A stretch of DNA of 42,325 bases from Saprospiraceae bacterium (GTDB taxonomy: Bacteria; Bacteroidota; Bacteroidia; Chitinophagales; Saprospiraceae): NCBI GenBank assembly GCA_028280415.1, contig JANQLV010000055.1, forward strand, positions 1 through 42,325. The letters run 5' to 3'. The position numbers and the translations under genes are program-made. Below, one piece after another: positions 7,402-15,455 of this stretch. Numbering within the stretch: the first letter of the stretch is position 1; every line of letters starts with the position of its first letter. The notes beneath the pieces are model-generated. The model made no database searches. It saw only the letters and a program-made list of their open reading frames with translations, and had not been told where the DNA came from.

Positions 7402-7935
7402 TTAAAAGGTTTGATATTTTTTATGAATCTTTTGAAATGCTTCATTCCCCTGTATAATAGCATAGTCCAGAGCCGTTTTGCCTCGATTATCTTTTATACT
7501 TGCATCCGCTCCTGCTTTAAACAAGAGGCTTATCAGGTTTTCATTGCCAAAAGTAGCTGCAAAAGTTAAGGCAGTTGCTGCATTATAATTTTGTAAATTC
7601 ACATTAGCTCCTGCTCCCAGCAAAATTTCCGCCTGATGCACATACCCTTTAAAAATAGCTCCCATCAATGCGGTGTTCCCCGATTGGTCCTGTGCATCCA
7701 CATTGGCATTTTCTTCAATTAAATATTTAACCACTTCTGCTTGATCGTTATAAACAGCCAGAATCAAAGGTGTAAAACCTCTTCTGTCAGGCTGATCGAC
7801 AAGTGAAGTATCTTTTGCCACCAGTGTTTTTACAAGTTCCAGATCCCCCATGCGACAGGCATCATAAATATTAGACTGTGACTGTGCCAGTGTTATGTTT
7901 GAAAGAATAAGGAGAATTATAATTTTTATTTTCAT
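7402..7935 (-). CDS. Exported ankyrin-repeat protein, candidate catalase/haem partner
   Basis: This 177-aa protein has a Sec signal (residues 1-20, MKIKIIILLILSNITLAQSQ) and then about four and a half ankyrin repeats (about 21-175), with clear cores such as GFTPLILAVYNDQAEVVKYL, GNTALMGAIFKGY and GKTALDYAIIQGN. Ankyrin repeats are protein-binding scaffolds. The start at 7935 gives a full signal peptide and lies inside the 3' end of hemH, so the genes overlap by 65 bp in different frames. The strand and position downstream of katA, hemA and hemH recall AnkB beside KatB in Pseudomonas aeruginosa and the ankyrin protein Cj1386 beside KatA in Campylobacter, which affect catalase function. A role in haem supply to the exported catalase is inference. 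Confidence 0.87.
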   Translation of the reverse strand: MKIKIIILLILSNITLAQSQSNIYDACRMGDLELVKTLVAKDTSLVDQPDRRGFTPLILAVYNDQAEVVKYLIEENANVDAQDQSGNTALMGAIFKGYVHQAEILLGAGANVNLQNYNAATALTFAATFGNENLISLLFKAGADASIKDNRGKTALDYAIIQGNEAFQKIHKKYQTF

Positions 7936-8974
7936 GTTTATTTATTTTTCTTTTTATAAGTTCAAAAACTGCCTTTGACCACTGATCCTCAGCATTCAGA
8001 CTTTCAGTAAAATGAAATGCTTCACCACCGTTTTCCATAAATAGCTCACGGTATTCTTCCCCAATTTCCAGACTTGTTTCCAGACAGTCAGCGGTGAAGG
8101 AAGGAGAAACTACCAATAAATTTTTCACTCCCCTTTTTAAAAGCTGCTTGATCATTTCATCCGTATAGGGCTTAATCCAGGGGCTCTTGCCAAGTCGACT
8201 TTGAAACGATGTTGTAAAATTCGTCAGTCCAATTTTAGAGGTTTCAGCTATCCGTTCACTGGTTTTGAAACAAGCAGAACGATAGCAATAAGGTTTGTTT
8301 AATGCTTTTTTCTCGCATCCACATTTGGGCCATGCACATTGTTTTTCATTCTGTTCTTGCAGGTTCGTCAAATGTCTTTCCGGGATTCCGTGATAACTAA
8401 ACAGGACATGGTCTGGTTGATATTTTTCTATATCAGCACTTACTTTTGATGCAAAGGCTTCTATAAATCCAGCATCTTCATGATAGGATTGTATAAAGTC
8501 TATATCCGGTATCGCATTCCACTTTGAAACAATTTCCATTACCTTCTGAGCCACCGAGCCTGTGGTAGCAGAAGCGTATTGAGGAAAAAGAGGAAAAACA
8601 ATTATCTGATGAACATTTATCTTATTCAACCTTTCCAATGCCTTTTTAATAGAAGGCGACTGATAACGCATAGCTAGCTCTACATAAACGCTGTTCCTTT
8701 CCCGATTGAAAAGACCTTGTACCTTTGCTGCCAGTTCTTTTCCATGAACCAGTAGCGGCGATCCTTCATCCATCCAAAGTTTCTTGTATTCTTTGGCCAC
8801 TTTCATCGAACGAAAAGGAGCTATAATACCTTTTACCAGTAAAGTTCTTCGCCAGGCCGGGATGTCAATAACTCTTTCATCCATTAAAAATTCTGTCAAA
8901 TATGTCTTGACATCTTTGCGACTCGGACTGTCCGGAGTCCCTAAATTCACGATTAAAACACCTGTCTTTTTCAT
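7871..8974 (-). CDS. hemH: Ferrochelatase
   Basis: This 367-aa enzyme inserts Fe2+ into a porphyrin, a final-stage step of haem synthesis. Family marks are KKTGVLIVNLGTPDSP at the N-terminus, the catalytic His195 in LFSYHGIPERH, and Glu299 in SFTADCLETSLEIGEE. A cysteine cluster (CAWPKCGC, 213-220, and CYRSAC, 230-235) sits after the His motif; it may bind metal. The start ATG overlaps the hemA stop by 4 bp. The last 20 or so residues (after KRKINKHENK) look unlike family ends and are encoded in the overlap with the ankyrin gene, so the natural stop may have been lost by a small indel, extending the protein. HemA upstream marks it as part of the haem operon. Confidence 0.95.
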   Translation of the reverse strand: MKKTGVLIVNLGTPDSPSRKDVKTYLTEFLMDERVIDIPAWRRTLLVKGIIAPFRSMKVAKEYKKLWMDEGSPLLVHGKELAAKVQGLFNRERNSVYVELAMRYQSPSIKKALERLNKINVHQIIVFPLFPQYASATTGSVAQKVMEIVSKWNAIPDIDFIQSYHEDAGFIEAFASKVSADIEKYQPDHVLFSYHGIPERHLTNLQEQNEKQCAWPKCGCEKKALNKPYCYRSACFKTSERIAETSKIGLTNFTTSFQSRLGKSPWIKPYTDEMIKQLLKRGVKNLLVVSPSFTADCLETSLEIGEEYRELFMENGGEAFHFTESLNAEDQWSKAVFELIKRKINKHENKNYNSPYSFKHNTGTVTV

Positions 8975-10218
8975 AAGGATGTACCAAAAGCTTGTTTAAT
9001 AATATTTAGTTGCTGACTGGTTAAGTCACCACTAGTAAGGTTATTCAGTGTTTTTGCGGATTTTCTTACTAGTTTATTGGCGAGTTTTTCAGCAAAATTT
9101 TCCATCTCAACCGCATCAATAGCATGGGTCCATTGCTCTGGAGCTGTACTCGCAAATACTTGTTTGATATGACTTTTATAGGAACTTAAAACACCTCTGA
9201 TTTTGTCTTTTTTCAACCAGTCTATAAATAAAGTCAACTCTTCTTTGAGGATATTCTCCACGATCGGTACAGCTTTTAACTGAGCATCATTTACCGCATT
9301 GATCTTAAGCGCCACTTCATCAATATTGTAAACTTTATTATAATAATCCGAAATCCCTGTATCTATATTTGACGGCATTGCAAGATCAATCCACAGTCGC
9401 TTATTAGCAGATTTTTTCACGTTTTTCACCAAATGTCTTCGATTACTTACTGCTGTAATAATTACATCAAACCCGGAAAAATCATTGGATTCTACATATT
9501 CCCAGTCATAGGTTTCGATTTGATACTGTCTGGCAAATGCTAATGCTTTTTCGGCGGTCCGGTTGCTGATAAAAATTTGTGCAAAGTGAAATTTGGGCAA
9601 ATACCTCAAGACATCCTCTGCAATTTCACCAGCCCCCACGATCAATATTTTAAGATTCCTGGATTCTTCTTTTCCAAAATAGGCCTCAATCATTTTAAGA
9701 GAAGAATAAGCCGTTGAAATAGATCCTTGCTTGTATAAAGATTCTTTTAAAATCCGCTTATGACTTCGGAATACAGCCTGAAATGCTCTTTCCAATAAGG
9801 TCCCCTGATTCTGCTGCTTTAAAGAAACCAGATAACTTTCTTTTATCTGATGGATGATTTGCTTGTCTCCAATAACCGCAGACCTCAAACCATTCGCAAC
9901 ATGCAAGAGGTGATTTACAGTATCAATAGTACGATCAAAAATGAGGAAAATATCTCTGGATAGCTTGACTTGATGGACTTCCTCAACATATTGAATTAAA
10001 ACTTCTCTCAATCTATAAGGTGTTGCCATAGCCGATTCAAAGTAAATTTCAGTTCGGTTGCAGGTAATTACTATGGTTAAAGCTTTAATAGAACACTGCT
10101 GCTTTAGTAAAGCAGCCAGGTCTTGTTTTTGACTTTCCGTCAAAGCATAATAGGTTCTTTCTTTAACAGTAGCTGTTTCATGAGTTATACCTACATACAT
10201 TAGTTTCATTTGCGCCAT
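8971..10218 (-). CDS. hemA: Glutamyl-tRNA reductase
   Basis: This 415-aa enzyme is the first committed step of the C5 pathway to 5-aminolevulinate: NADPH-dependent reduction of Glu-tRNA(Glu) to glutamate-1-semialdehyde. The catalytic Cys is C53 in VITCNRTEIYFE. The substrate-binding opening MYVGITHETATVKER (7-21) is typical. An NADPH-binding Rossmann motif follows (LIVGAGEIAEDVLRYL, about 194-209, then ISNRT). The C-terminal helical dimerisation domain covers about 310-415. The start at 10218 (MAQMKLMY) is used; an internal Met at codon 4 is equally possible. It overlaps hemH by 4 bp (ATGA), so the two are surely co-transcribed. A 149-bp gap separates it from katA upstream on the same strand. 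Confidence 0.96.
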   Translation of the reverse strand: MAQMKLMYVGITHETATVKERTYYALTESQKQDLAALLKQQCSIKALTIVITCNRTEIYFESAMATPYRLREVLIQYVEEVHQVKLSRDIFLIFDRTIDTVNHLLHVANGLRSAVIGDKQIIHQIKESYLVSLKQQNQGTLLERAFQAVFRSHKRILKESLYKQGSISTAYSSLKMIEAYFGKEESRNLKILIVGAGEIAEDVLRYLPKFHFAQIFISNRTAEKALAFARQYQIETYDWEYVESNDFSGFDVIITAVSNRRHLVKNVKKSANKRLWIDLAMPSNIDTGISDYYNKVYNIDEVALKINAVNDAQLKAVPIVENILKEELTLFIDWLKKDKIRGVLSSYKSHIKQVFASTAPEQWTHAIDAVEMENFAEKLANKLVRKSAKTLNNLTSGDLTSQQLNIIKQAFGTSL

Positions 10219-10367
10219 AATACTATTTTGAAGATGATTAAGCTCCTGTTTAAATTGAATTCGCCAAGCCCGGGGAGCATTATTTTCAGGTCAATCAAGG
10301 CTTTTTTCAGAGGTTAAACCATGTAAGACAAATTGCCTCACATGATTTAACCAGCGCCTGTCAATCA

Positions 10368-11888
10368 TTAGCGGGATGCTCTAAAGTCTTGCATAGAAAA
10401 CCCAAGGGCAGTAGCCAGTCTCATTCCATAATTGCGATCTGCTTTGTAGAAATAACTAATCATAGTCTTTTGAATATTTTTATCCTTTACTTGCGAAAGA
10501 TCACCAACAAGGTTCTTGATTAAATTATCTTGTTCTGCAGCTGTGAGCGAGTTAAAATAATCACCAGCCTGAGCAAAGTCATTGGTTTTGGAAATTTTCC
10601 TTTGAGTGATAGATACTCCTCTAACCGGAGTTTCAGAATACTTAAGAGAAGATACTTCAGTGCTTGCTGTCTTCCTGCTTGGCTGATAGTTAACATCTGC
10701 ATTATTAAACTTCGAATTGTCCGTACTGGAATAACTATCAGAGTTGTAGTTTACTACTTTGTTTTTGGGTTTATTAACCTCTAGCTGTAAATAATTCGGC
10801 CCTAATCTATGACGATGAGTATCGAAATAAGAGAATAAGCGTCCTTGCAAAAGCTTGTCTTCGGAAGGCTCTACTCCCGGAATCAAGGAACCCGGAGAAA
10901 ATGCGATGGATTCCACCTCCTGAAAATAATTTATGGGATTTTTATTCAAGGTCATCGTACCTATTTTGATTCGCTCGATTTTATCTGCCGGCCAATCTTT
11001 CGTGGCATCTAGCGGCCAAAAGTCAAAGTTGTTCATATCCTCTACTTTAATCATCTGAACGTAGAGATCCCATTGAGGATAGCTGCCTTTTTTAATATCC
11101 TCAAAGAGAGAGACTGTGGCATGCTGCCAATCCTTTCCCTGTTGGATAGGCAGTGTTTCATGTGTCAGGTTCTTCTCACCCTGTTTAGACTCCCAGTGGT
11201 ACTTAACATAAATCACTTCCCCTTCGGCATTCACCCACTTGAAGCCATGAACACTGCTACCATTCATGTATTGATAGCCAAGTGGCGTACCATAGTCGCT
11301 GTAAACTCTGGTAAGCATATGTGTAGCTTCCGGAATATGAGAAAAGAAATCAAAAAATCGATTTGGATCTTGTTTATTGGTAACTGGTGATGGTTTCAAA
11401 GAGTGGACCATATCGGGAAATTTCATTGCATCTCTGATAAAGAATACCGGTAAATTGTTCCCTACGATATCATAATTACCCTGATCGGTATAAAATTTAA
11501 CCGCAAATCCTCTGGGATCCCGGGCCGTTTCCGGTGAACCCTTTCCGTGGATTACTGTAGAAAACCTAACGGCAACTTCCGTTTTTTCACCTACCTTTTG
11601 AAAAGGAGCAGCCATAGTAAATTCAGACATATTTTTGGTAGCTTCAAAGTATCCAAAAGCACCTGCCCCTCGTGCATGTACCACTCGCTCAGGAATCCGC
11701 TCCCGGTCGAATGCCGCCAGTTTTTCGATCAAATGAATATCCTCCAATAGCACAGGGCCATATTCCCCAACAGTCTTGGAGTTTTGGTTATCCCCCACAG
11801 GAGCACCAAAGTTTGTCGTCATTTCTTGTGCAGTAGCAAGCGAAAAGCAAAGCACCAATGCTTTAGCTAATAAAATGGATCTTTTCAT
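10368..11888 (-). CDS. katA: Exported monofunctional haem catalase
   Basis: The protein decomposes H2O2 using haem b. I chose the start at 11888 (MKRSILLAKALVLCFSLATAQ) because it gives a normal Sec signal; an in-frame ATG at 11909 would only add MKKNMLF. From 11888 the length is 506 aa, a small-subunit clade catalase. Counting from 11909, the distal His is 78 (VVHARGAGAFG), the distal Asn is in GNN (150-152), and the proximal haem-ligand Tyr is 361 in LFSYFDTHRHRLGPNY. The signal peptide implies a periplasmic enzyme. It diverges from oxyR and lies upstream of hemA-hemH on the same strand, so haem supply and OxyR control are natural partners. Confidence 0.95.
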   Translation of the reverse strand: MKRSILLAKALVLCFSLATAQEMTTNFGAPVGDNQNSKTVGEYGPVLLEDIHLIEKLAAFDRERIPERVVHARGAGAFGYFEATKNMSEFTMAAPFQKVGEKTEVAVRFSTVIHGKGSPETARDPRGFAVKFYTDQGNYDIVGNNLPVFFIRDAMKFPDMVHSLKPSPVTNKQDPNRFFDFFSHIPEATHMLTRVYSDYGTPLGYQYMNGSSVHGFKWVNAEGEVIYVKYHWESKQGEKNLTHETLPIQQGKDWQHATVSLFEDIKKGSYPQWDLYVQMIKVEDMNNFDFWPLDATKDWPADKIERIKIGTMTLNKNPINYFQEVESIAFSPGSLIPGVEPSEDKLLQGRLFSYFDTHRHRLGPNYLQLEVNKPKNKVVNYNSDSYSSTDNSKFNNADVNYQPSRKTASTEVSSLKYSETPVRGVSITQRKISKTNDFAQAGDYFNSLTAAEQDNLIKNLVGDLSQVKDKNIQKTMISYFYKADRNYGMRLATALGFSMQDFRASR

Positions 11889-11929
11889 AAACAACATGTT
11901 TTTTTTCATCTTAACTTGTTTTTTTTATG

Positions 11930-11956
11930 CAAATATTTAAGTTTATACTATATTTG
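11930..11956. promoter_or_regulatory. Divergent katA/oxyR promoter with 7-bp inverted repeat
   Basis: CAAATAT (11930-11936) and ATATTTG (11950-11956) are perfect inverted arms around a 13-bp centre, in the 108-bp spacer between katA and oxyR. On the plus strand 11949-11956 reads TATATTTG, an exact TAnnTTTG -7 box that would serve oxyR. The minus-strand arm reads AATATTTG, one mismatch from the same box, facing katA. The symmetry may therefore be back-to-back -7 elements, an OxyR operator, or both. Confidence 0.45.
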
Positions 11957-11996
11957 TCAAATTGATAATTTAACAATTCTTATTTATAAAATAAAT

Positions 11997-12926
11997 ATGA
12001 CCCTGCAACAATTACGCTATGTCGTATCTCTTGACACCCACCGGCATTTTGTGAAAGCATCTGAAAGCTGTTTTGTAGCGCAACCGACCTTAACGCTTCA
12101 GATAAAAAAGCTAGAAGAAGAAATTTCCACCCTCTTATTTGACCGGAGCAGTCAGCCTTTGCGTCCTACTCCCATGGGGGAAATATTTATCAAGAAAGCA
12201 AGGCAAATACTGCATGAAGTGGAGGAGTTAAAAAATATCATAAACGATGACAGAGATCAAATCAAAGGCGAGTTTAGACTGGGAATTATCCCTACACTAG
12301 CCCCTAATTTACTGCCTCTGTTTATTAAGGATTTCATTAAAAATCATCCGGAAACCAAACTGATCATCGAAGAGCAGCAAAGCGAAAAAATCATTGACCA
12401 GTTATTACATAAACAGTTGGATATTGGAGTTTTATCCACACCACTAAATGAGTCCAACATACGGGAGATACCCCTTTTTTACGAACCATTTTTAATTTAT
12501 GCCGACTCGGAGAATAAATTACTGGACAGAGATGATATAGCCACACATCAGTTAAAACCGGAAGGTTTATGGTTGTTGCGAAAGGGGCATTGCTTCCGGA
12601 ATCAAACATTAAATATTTGCCAATTTGATAAAACCGAAGATCATCGCTCTCTGGTTATGGAAGGAGGAAGTATCGAAACCCTAAAAAAAATGGTTAATGA
12701 AGTCTCTGGTTATACCCTCATTCCCGAACTCGCATTTAACGAAAATATAGATACCAGCAATGTAATTCATTTCAAGGCCCCACAACCGGTTCGGGAAATC
12801 GGCATCGTGGTTCATAAACATTTTACTAAAGAGCGACTCATCATGGAACTTAGAAAATCTATTATAACACATACTCCGGAGAAGTTTAAAAAGAATGCCA
12901 ATTTTTTCACAGTAAAATGGAGGTAA
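11997..12926 (+). CDS. oxyR: OxyR, LysR-type peroxide sensor and regulator
   Basis: This 309-aa LysR-family regulator has an N-terminal winged HTH (about 1-60, MTLQQLRYVVSLDTHRHFVK) and a periplasmic-binding-like effector domain (about 88-305). Two redox cysteines, C199 and C208 in GHCFRNQTLNIC, fall at the same residue numbers as in E. coli OxyR and in the same local motif, so it should sense H2O2 by disulfide formation. I chose 11997, not the in-frame ATG at 11916, because LysR proteins start right at the MTLQQL-type helix and the extra 27 codons lie in the AT-rich promoter. It diverges from katA, its most likely target, and is 73 bp upstream of the DUF3365 cytochrome gene. Confidence 0.95.
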   Translation: MTLQQLRYVVSLDTHRHFVKASESCFVAQPTLTLQIKKLEEEISTLLFDRSSQPLRPTPMGEIFIKKARQILHEVEELKNIINDDRDQIKGEFRLGIIPTLAPNLLPLFIKDFIKNHPETKLIIEEQQSEKIIDQLLHKQLDIGVLSTPLNESNIREIPLFYEPFLIYADSENKLLDRDDIATHQLKPEGLWLLRKGHCFRNQTLNICQFDKTEDHRSLVMEGGSIETLKKMVNEVSGYTLIPELAFNENIDTSNVIHFKAPQPVREIGIVVHKHFTKERLIMELRKSIITHTPEKFKKNANFFTVKWR

Positions 12927-12999
12927 AATAAAACATTAGCTCCATCAATCGCAAACACCGCATCAACATTATCTGTTATATATTATTAAAAAGAAATAC

Positions 13000-13965
13000 A
13001 TGAAGAAGCATACATTATTATTGGCCGTATATATACTGGGAACCCTATTTATCTTGAGTCAATGCAAACAAAACAATAAAGAACAGGTGGATGCCAATGA
13101 ATCGCAAGATTCGAAAGTTTATAGTGAAGGGGCCTCCATTGTTCGGCAAAACTGTATCAGCTGCCATTCACCTAATGAGGGATTGAGCAACAAAATAGCG
13201 CCTTCATTAAAAGCGATTAAAGAGCACTATTTGAAAAATGGCGCAAAGGAAACTGAGTTTGCCGGGAAAATGAGTAAGTTTTTGCTATCTCCCAATATTA
13301 AAGATTCAAAGATGCCCCAAGCCATTGAAGAGTTTGGCCTAATGCCTAATGTGGGATTTTCCGAAGAGCAATATAAAGCAGTAGCAACTTATATATACAG
13401 AACTGCAATGGAAAGCCCGGATTGGTTTGAAAAGCAGCAGAAAGAAATGGCCTCTTCAAAAGACTCAGAGGATAATACGGATAATTATGTAAAAAAGGGC
13501 TTGAATATAGCGCTCTCTACCAAAGCCGTATTAGGCAAAAATTTATTAACAGCTATTCAAAAACATGGAACAGAAGGAGCATTAAGTTTTTGTAATGAAA
13601 AAGCAATTCCTCTTACAGACAGTATGGCCATTGCTTTGAAGGCTAGTATAAAAAGAGTATCGGATAAAAACAGAAATCCAGATAATGCCGCCAATGAAAA
13701 AGAACTGGATTACATCAATCAGGCGAAACTGGAAATTCAAAAAGAAGGAAAAGCCGGGCCAAAAGTATTTGAACAAAACAATAAGATCGTGGGCTATTAT
13801 CCGATTATGACGAATCAAATGTGTATGCAATGCCACGGTGACCTCAAAACGGATATTGAATTAAACACACAACACAAAATAAAAGAACTATATCCGGAAG
13901 ATAAGGCTTTCAACTACATGGCAAATGAATTGAGGGGAATATGGGTAATTGAAATGGAAAAATAA
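13000..13965 (+). CDS. Di-haem lipoprotein: cytochrome c domain fused to DUF3365 (Tll0287-like)
   Basis: This 321-aa protein has a lipobox at C22 (FILSQC). The first domain (about 40-140) is a class I cytochrome c with haem-binding CISCH (52-56); M105 or M115 could be the distal ligand. The second domain (about 165-320) is DUF3365/Tll0287-like, a PAS-like haem sensor fold, with its own CMQCH site (275-279) and the usual ending, GIWVIEMEK. It is expected on the periplasmic face as an electron carrier or haem-based redox sensor. It follows oxyR by 73 bp on the same strand, so it could share peroxide control, but that is only positional inference. Confidence 0.88.
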   Translation: MKKHTLLLAVYILGTLFILSQCKQNNKEQVDANESQDSKVYSEGASIVRQNCISCHSPNEGLSNKIAPSLKAIKEHYLKNGAKETEFAGKMSKFLLSPNIKDSKMPQAIEEFGLMPNVGFSEEQYKAVATYIYRTAMESPDWFEKQQKEMASSKDSEDNTDNYVKKGLNIALSTKAVLGKNLLTAIQKHGTEGALSFCNEKAIPLTDSMAIALKASIKRVSDKNRNPDNAANEKELDYINQAKLEIQKEGKAGPKVFEQNNKIVGYYPIMTNQMCMQCHGDLKTDIELNTQHKIKELYPEDKAFNYMANELRGIWVIEMEK

Positions 13966-14010
13966 GACCCATGTAATTGATTACGATTTCCAAAACTTTT
14001 TATTAACCAT

Positions 14011-14934
14011 TTAATCCAAAGCATTTTTTAAGAATGCCATAGCCGAGGCTTCAAATTCAATAGCCACTTTACTTTTAGGAATCAATAATTCAAATGCATG
14101 GGGAACCCCTTCAACCCGGCATACTTCGCAAGCTACCCCCGCTTCTTCAAGTCTCCTGGCATAAATGCTATACTCGTTCGCAAAAAGATCGAGTTCGCAT
14201 TGGCCAATCCATGCAGCTGCTAATCCCGCCAGGTTTTCTCTTCTGGCAGCAGCAGCATACTCGGGTAAGTTGTCGCTACCGGGTTTATACGCTCCGAGAT
14301 AAGTATCCCAGGCAAAGTAATTCGCCTTATTGTTCCAAATAAAATGATTGATTTTGTCCAGCGAACGGTCAGCAGCTACCCGGTCATCCATCATCGGATA
14401 AAACAAACATTGAGCCTGGGGCTGAATTCCACCATGATCCAGTATACGCTGCGCCAATGCCGCAGCAATACCGGCACCTGCACTGTTACCCGCAATGGCT
14501 AGTTTATCTAAATGAATACCTCTTTTTTCTGCATTGGCAGTAAGCCAGTTCCATGCTTTAAAGCAATCATCAATATCGGCGGGAAAGGGATGTTTTGGAG
14601 CAAGTCTATATTTGGGTACAATCACCTCTACTCCAATTTCATGAACAGCTTTAGAAGCAATAGCATTGAGATGGGCAGGCTTACCAGCCAAATGCCCACC
14701 ACCAAAAATCCATAAAATTGCTCCTTTAGCTCGCTTTTCTTTTGGAGCATAAACCAGCATTTCCAAACCATCTGTATATTCTCTGGATGTTTTTATACCT
14801 TGGCCCAATTGAGTTCGAGCGCCTATATTGTACACTAGTCTGGACAAAGGGAGCAAACCAGGACTGGCCCAAGGAATGCGGGGAAGCCAACGAATAACAT
14901 TGCGGATTTCGGGCCGTAATCTATTTAGATTCAT
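14011..14934 (-). CDS. Alpha/beta hydrolase of the HSL/acetyl-esterase family
   Basis: This 307-aa enzyme resembles hormone-sensitive-lipase-like esterases. The nucleophile is Ser151 in GNSAGAG, the acid is Asp249 in CELDLFANE and the base is His279 in VPHAFELL. The oxyanion-hole motif, normally HGGG, reads IFGGGH (76-81), so the first His is Phe while the three glycines are kept. There is no signal peptide, so it is cytoplasmic. It starts 16 bp after the DUF4345 gene and is probably the last gene of an enoyl-CoA hydratase, DUF4345 and esterase transcript. Confidence 0.87.
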   Translation of the reverse strand: MNLNRLRPEIRNVIRWLPRIPWASPGLLPLSRLVYNIGARTQLGQGIKTSREYTDGLEMLVYAPKEKRAKGAILWIFGGGHLAGKPAHLNAIASKAVHEIGVEVIVPKYRLAPKHPFPADIDDCFKAWNWLTANAEKRGIHLDKLAIAGNSAGAGIAAALAQRILDHGGIQPQAQCLFYPMMDDRVAADRSLDKINHFIWNNKANYFAWDTYLGAYKPGSDNLPEYAAAARRENLAGLAAAWIGQCELDLFANEYSIYARRLEEAGVACEVCRVEGVPHAFELLIPKSKVAIEFEASAMAFLKNALD

Positions 14935-14950
14935 AATGTAAAAAAGGCCT

Positions 14951-15340
14951 TTAGCTGCTTGTGTTTTCTATTCTGTGAATAACAATCAAGGCAAGCAGTA
15001 TCAAAACTTCTAATAAGGCATATATCGCCATTCGCTCGTGAAAACCATCAGTTAATAAACTAATGACTCGAATGACAATAATTGCTATAGTCATAATGAT
15101 CATAGGTGAAAACCATTTTTTACTATTTGTGATAAAAAGAACAGTAAAAGCAGCCATGCTAATTAAAGCTGTCCCCATTATACTTTTGAGCGTATTAATA
15201 GCGGATATTGAAGAGGTGGAGATATCGAGTGCGAGAAAGCGCTTCTCAACCATAAATCCCCATGATATACCTAAATAGGCTAAAAATAAAGCAACTATTC
15301 CCAGGTAGAGCTTGCCTATAATTATAGTGAAGTTCTTCAT
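14951..15340 (-). CDS. DUF4345-like four-helix membrane protein
   Basis: This 129-aa protein has four predicted membrane segments (about residues 6-28, 50-71, 77-97 and 103-122) and a short polar tail. The pattern, with a GTALISMA stretch in helix 2 and a polar DGFHERM loop before helix 4, matches DUF4345, an integral inner membrane family of unknown function often found near esterases or short-chain metabolic enzymes. The gene sits 16 bp upstream of the HSL-type esterase and 115 bp downstream of the enoyl-CoA hydratase. Confidence 0.75.
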   Translation of the reverse strand: MKNFTIIIGKLYLGIVALFLAYLGISWGFMVEKRFLALDISTSSISAINTLKSIMGTALISMAAFTVLFITNSKKWFSPMIIMTIAIIVIRVISLLTDGFHERMAIYALLEVLILLALIVIHRIENTSS

Positions 15341-15455
15341 AAGAGGTATTAAAAATTAGTTTTTACAATTTTTTATTCCACCGTCATTTCTTGCTCGACA
15401 TTTGATCTTCTCGATTTGCTTTTCTACTCAAAGCAAGCATGAAATATGTCCATAA

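Noticed and set aside
10219-10367. Possible terminator separating katA from hemA
   Set aside because: No convincing stem with a T-run was found in the 149-bp gap, so readthrough from katA to hemA remains possible.
11916-11996. 27-codon N-terminal extension of OxyR
   Set aside because: LysR proteins begin at the MTLQQL helix. The extension lies over the katA/oxyR promoter and would break the E. coli numbering of C199 and C208.
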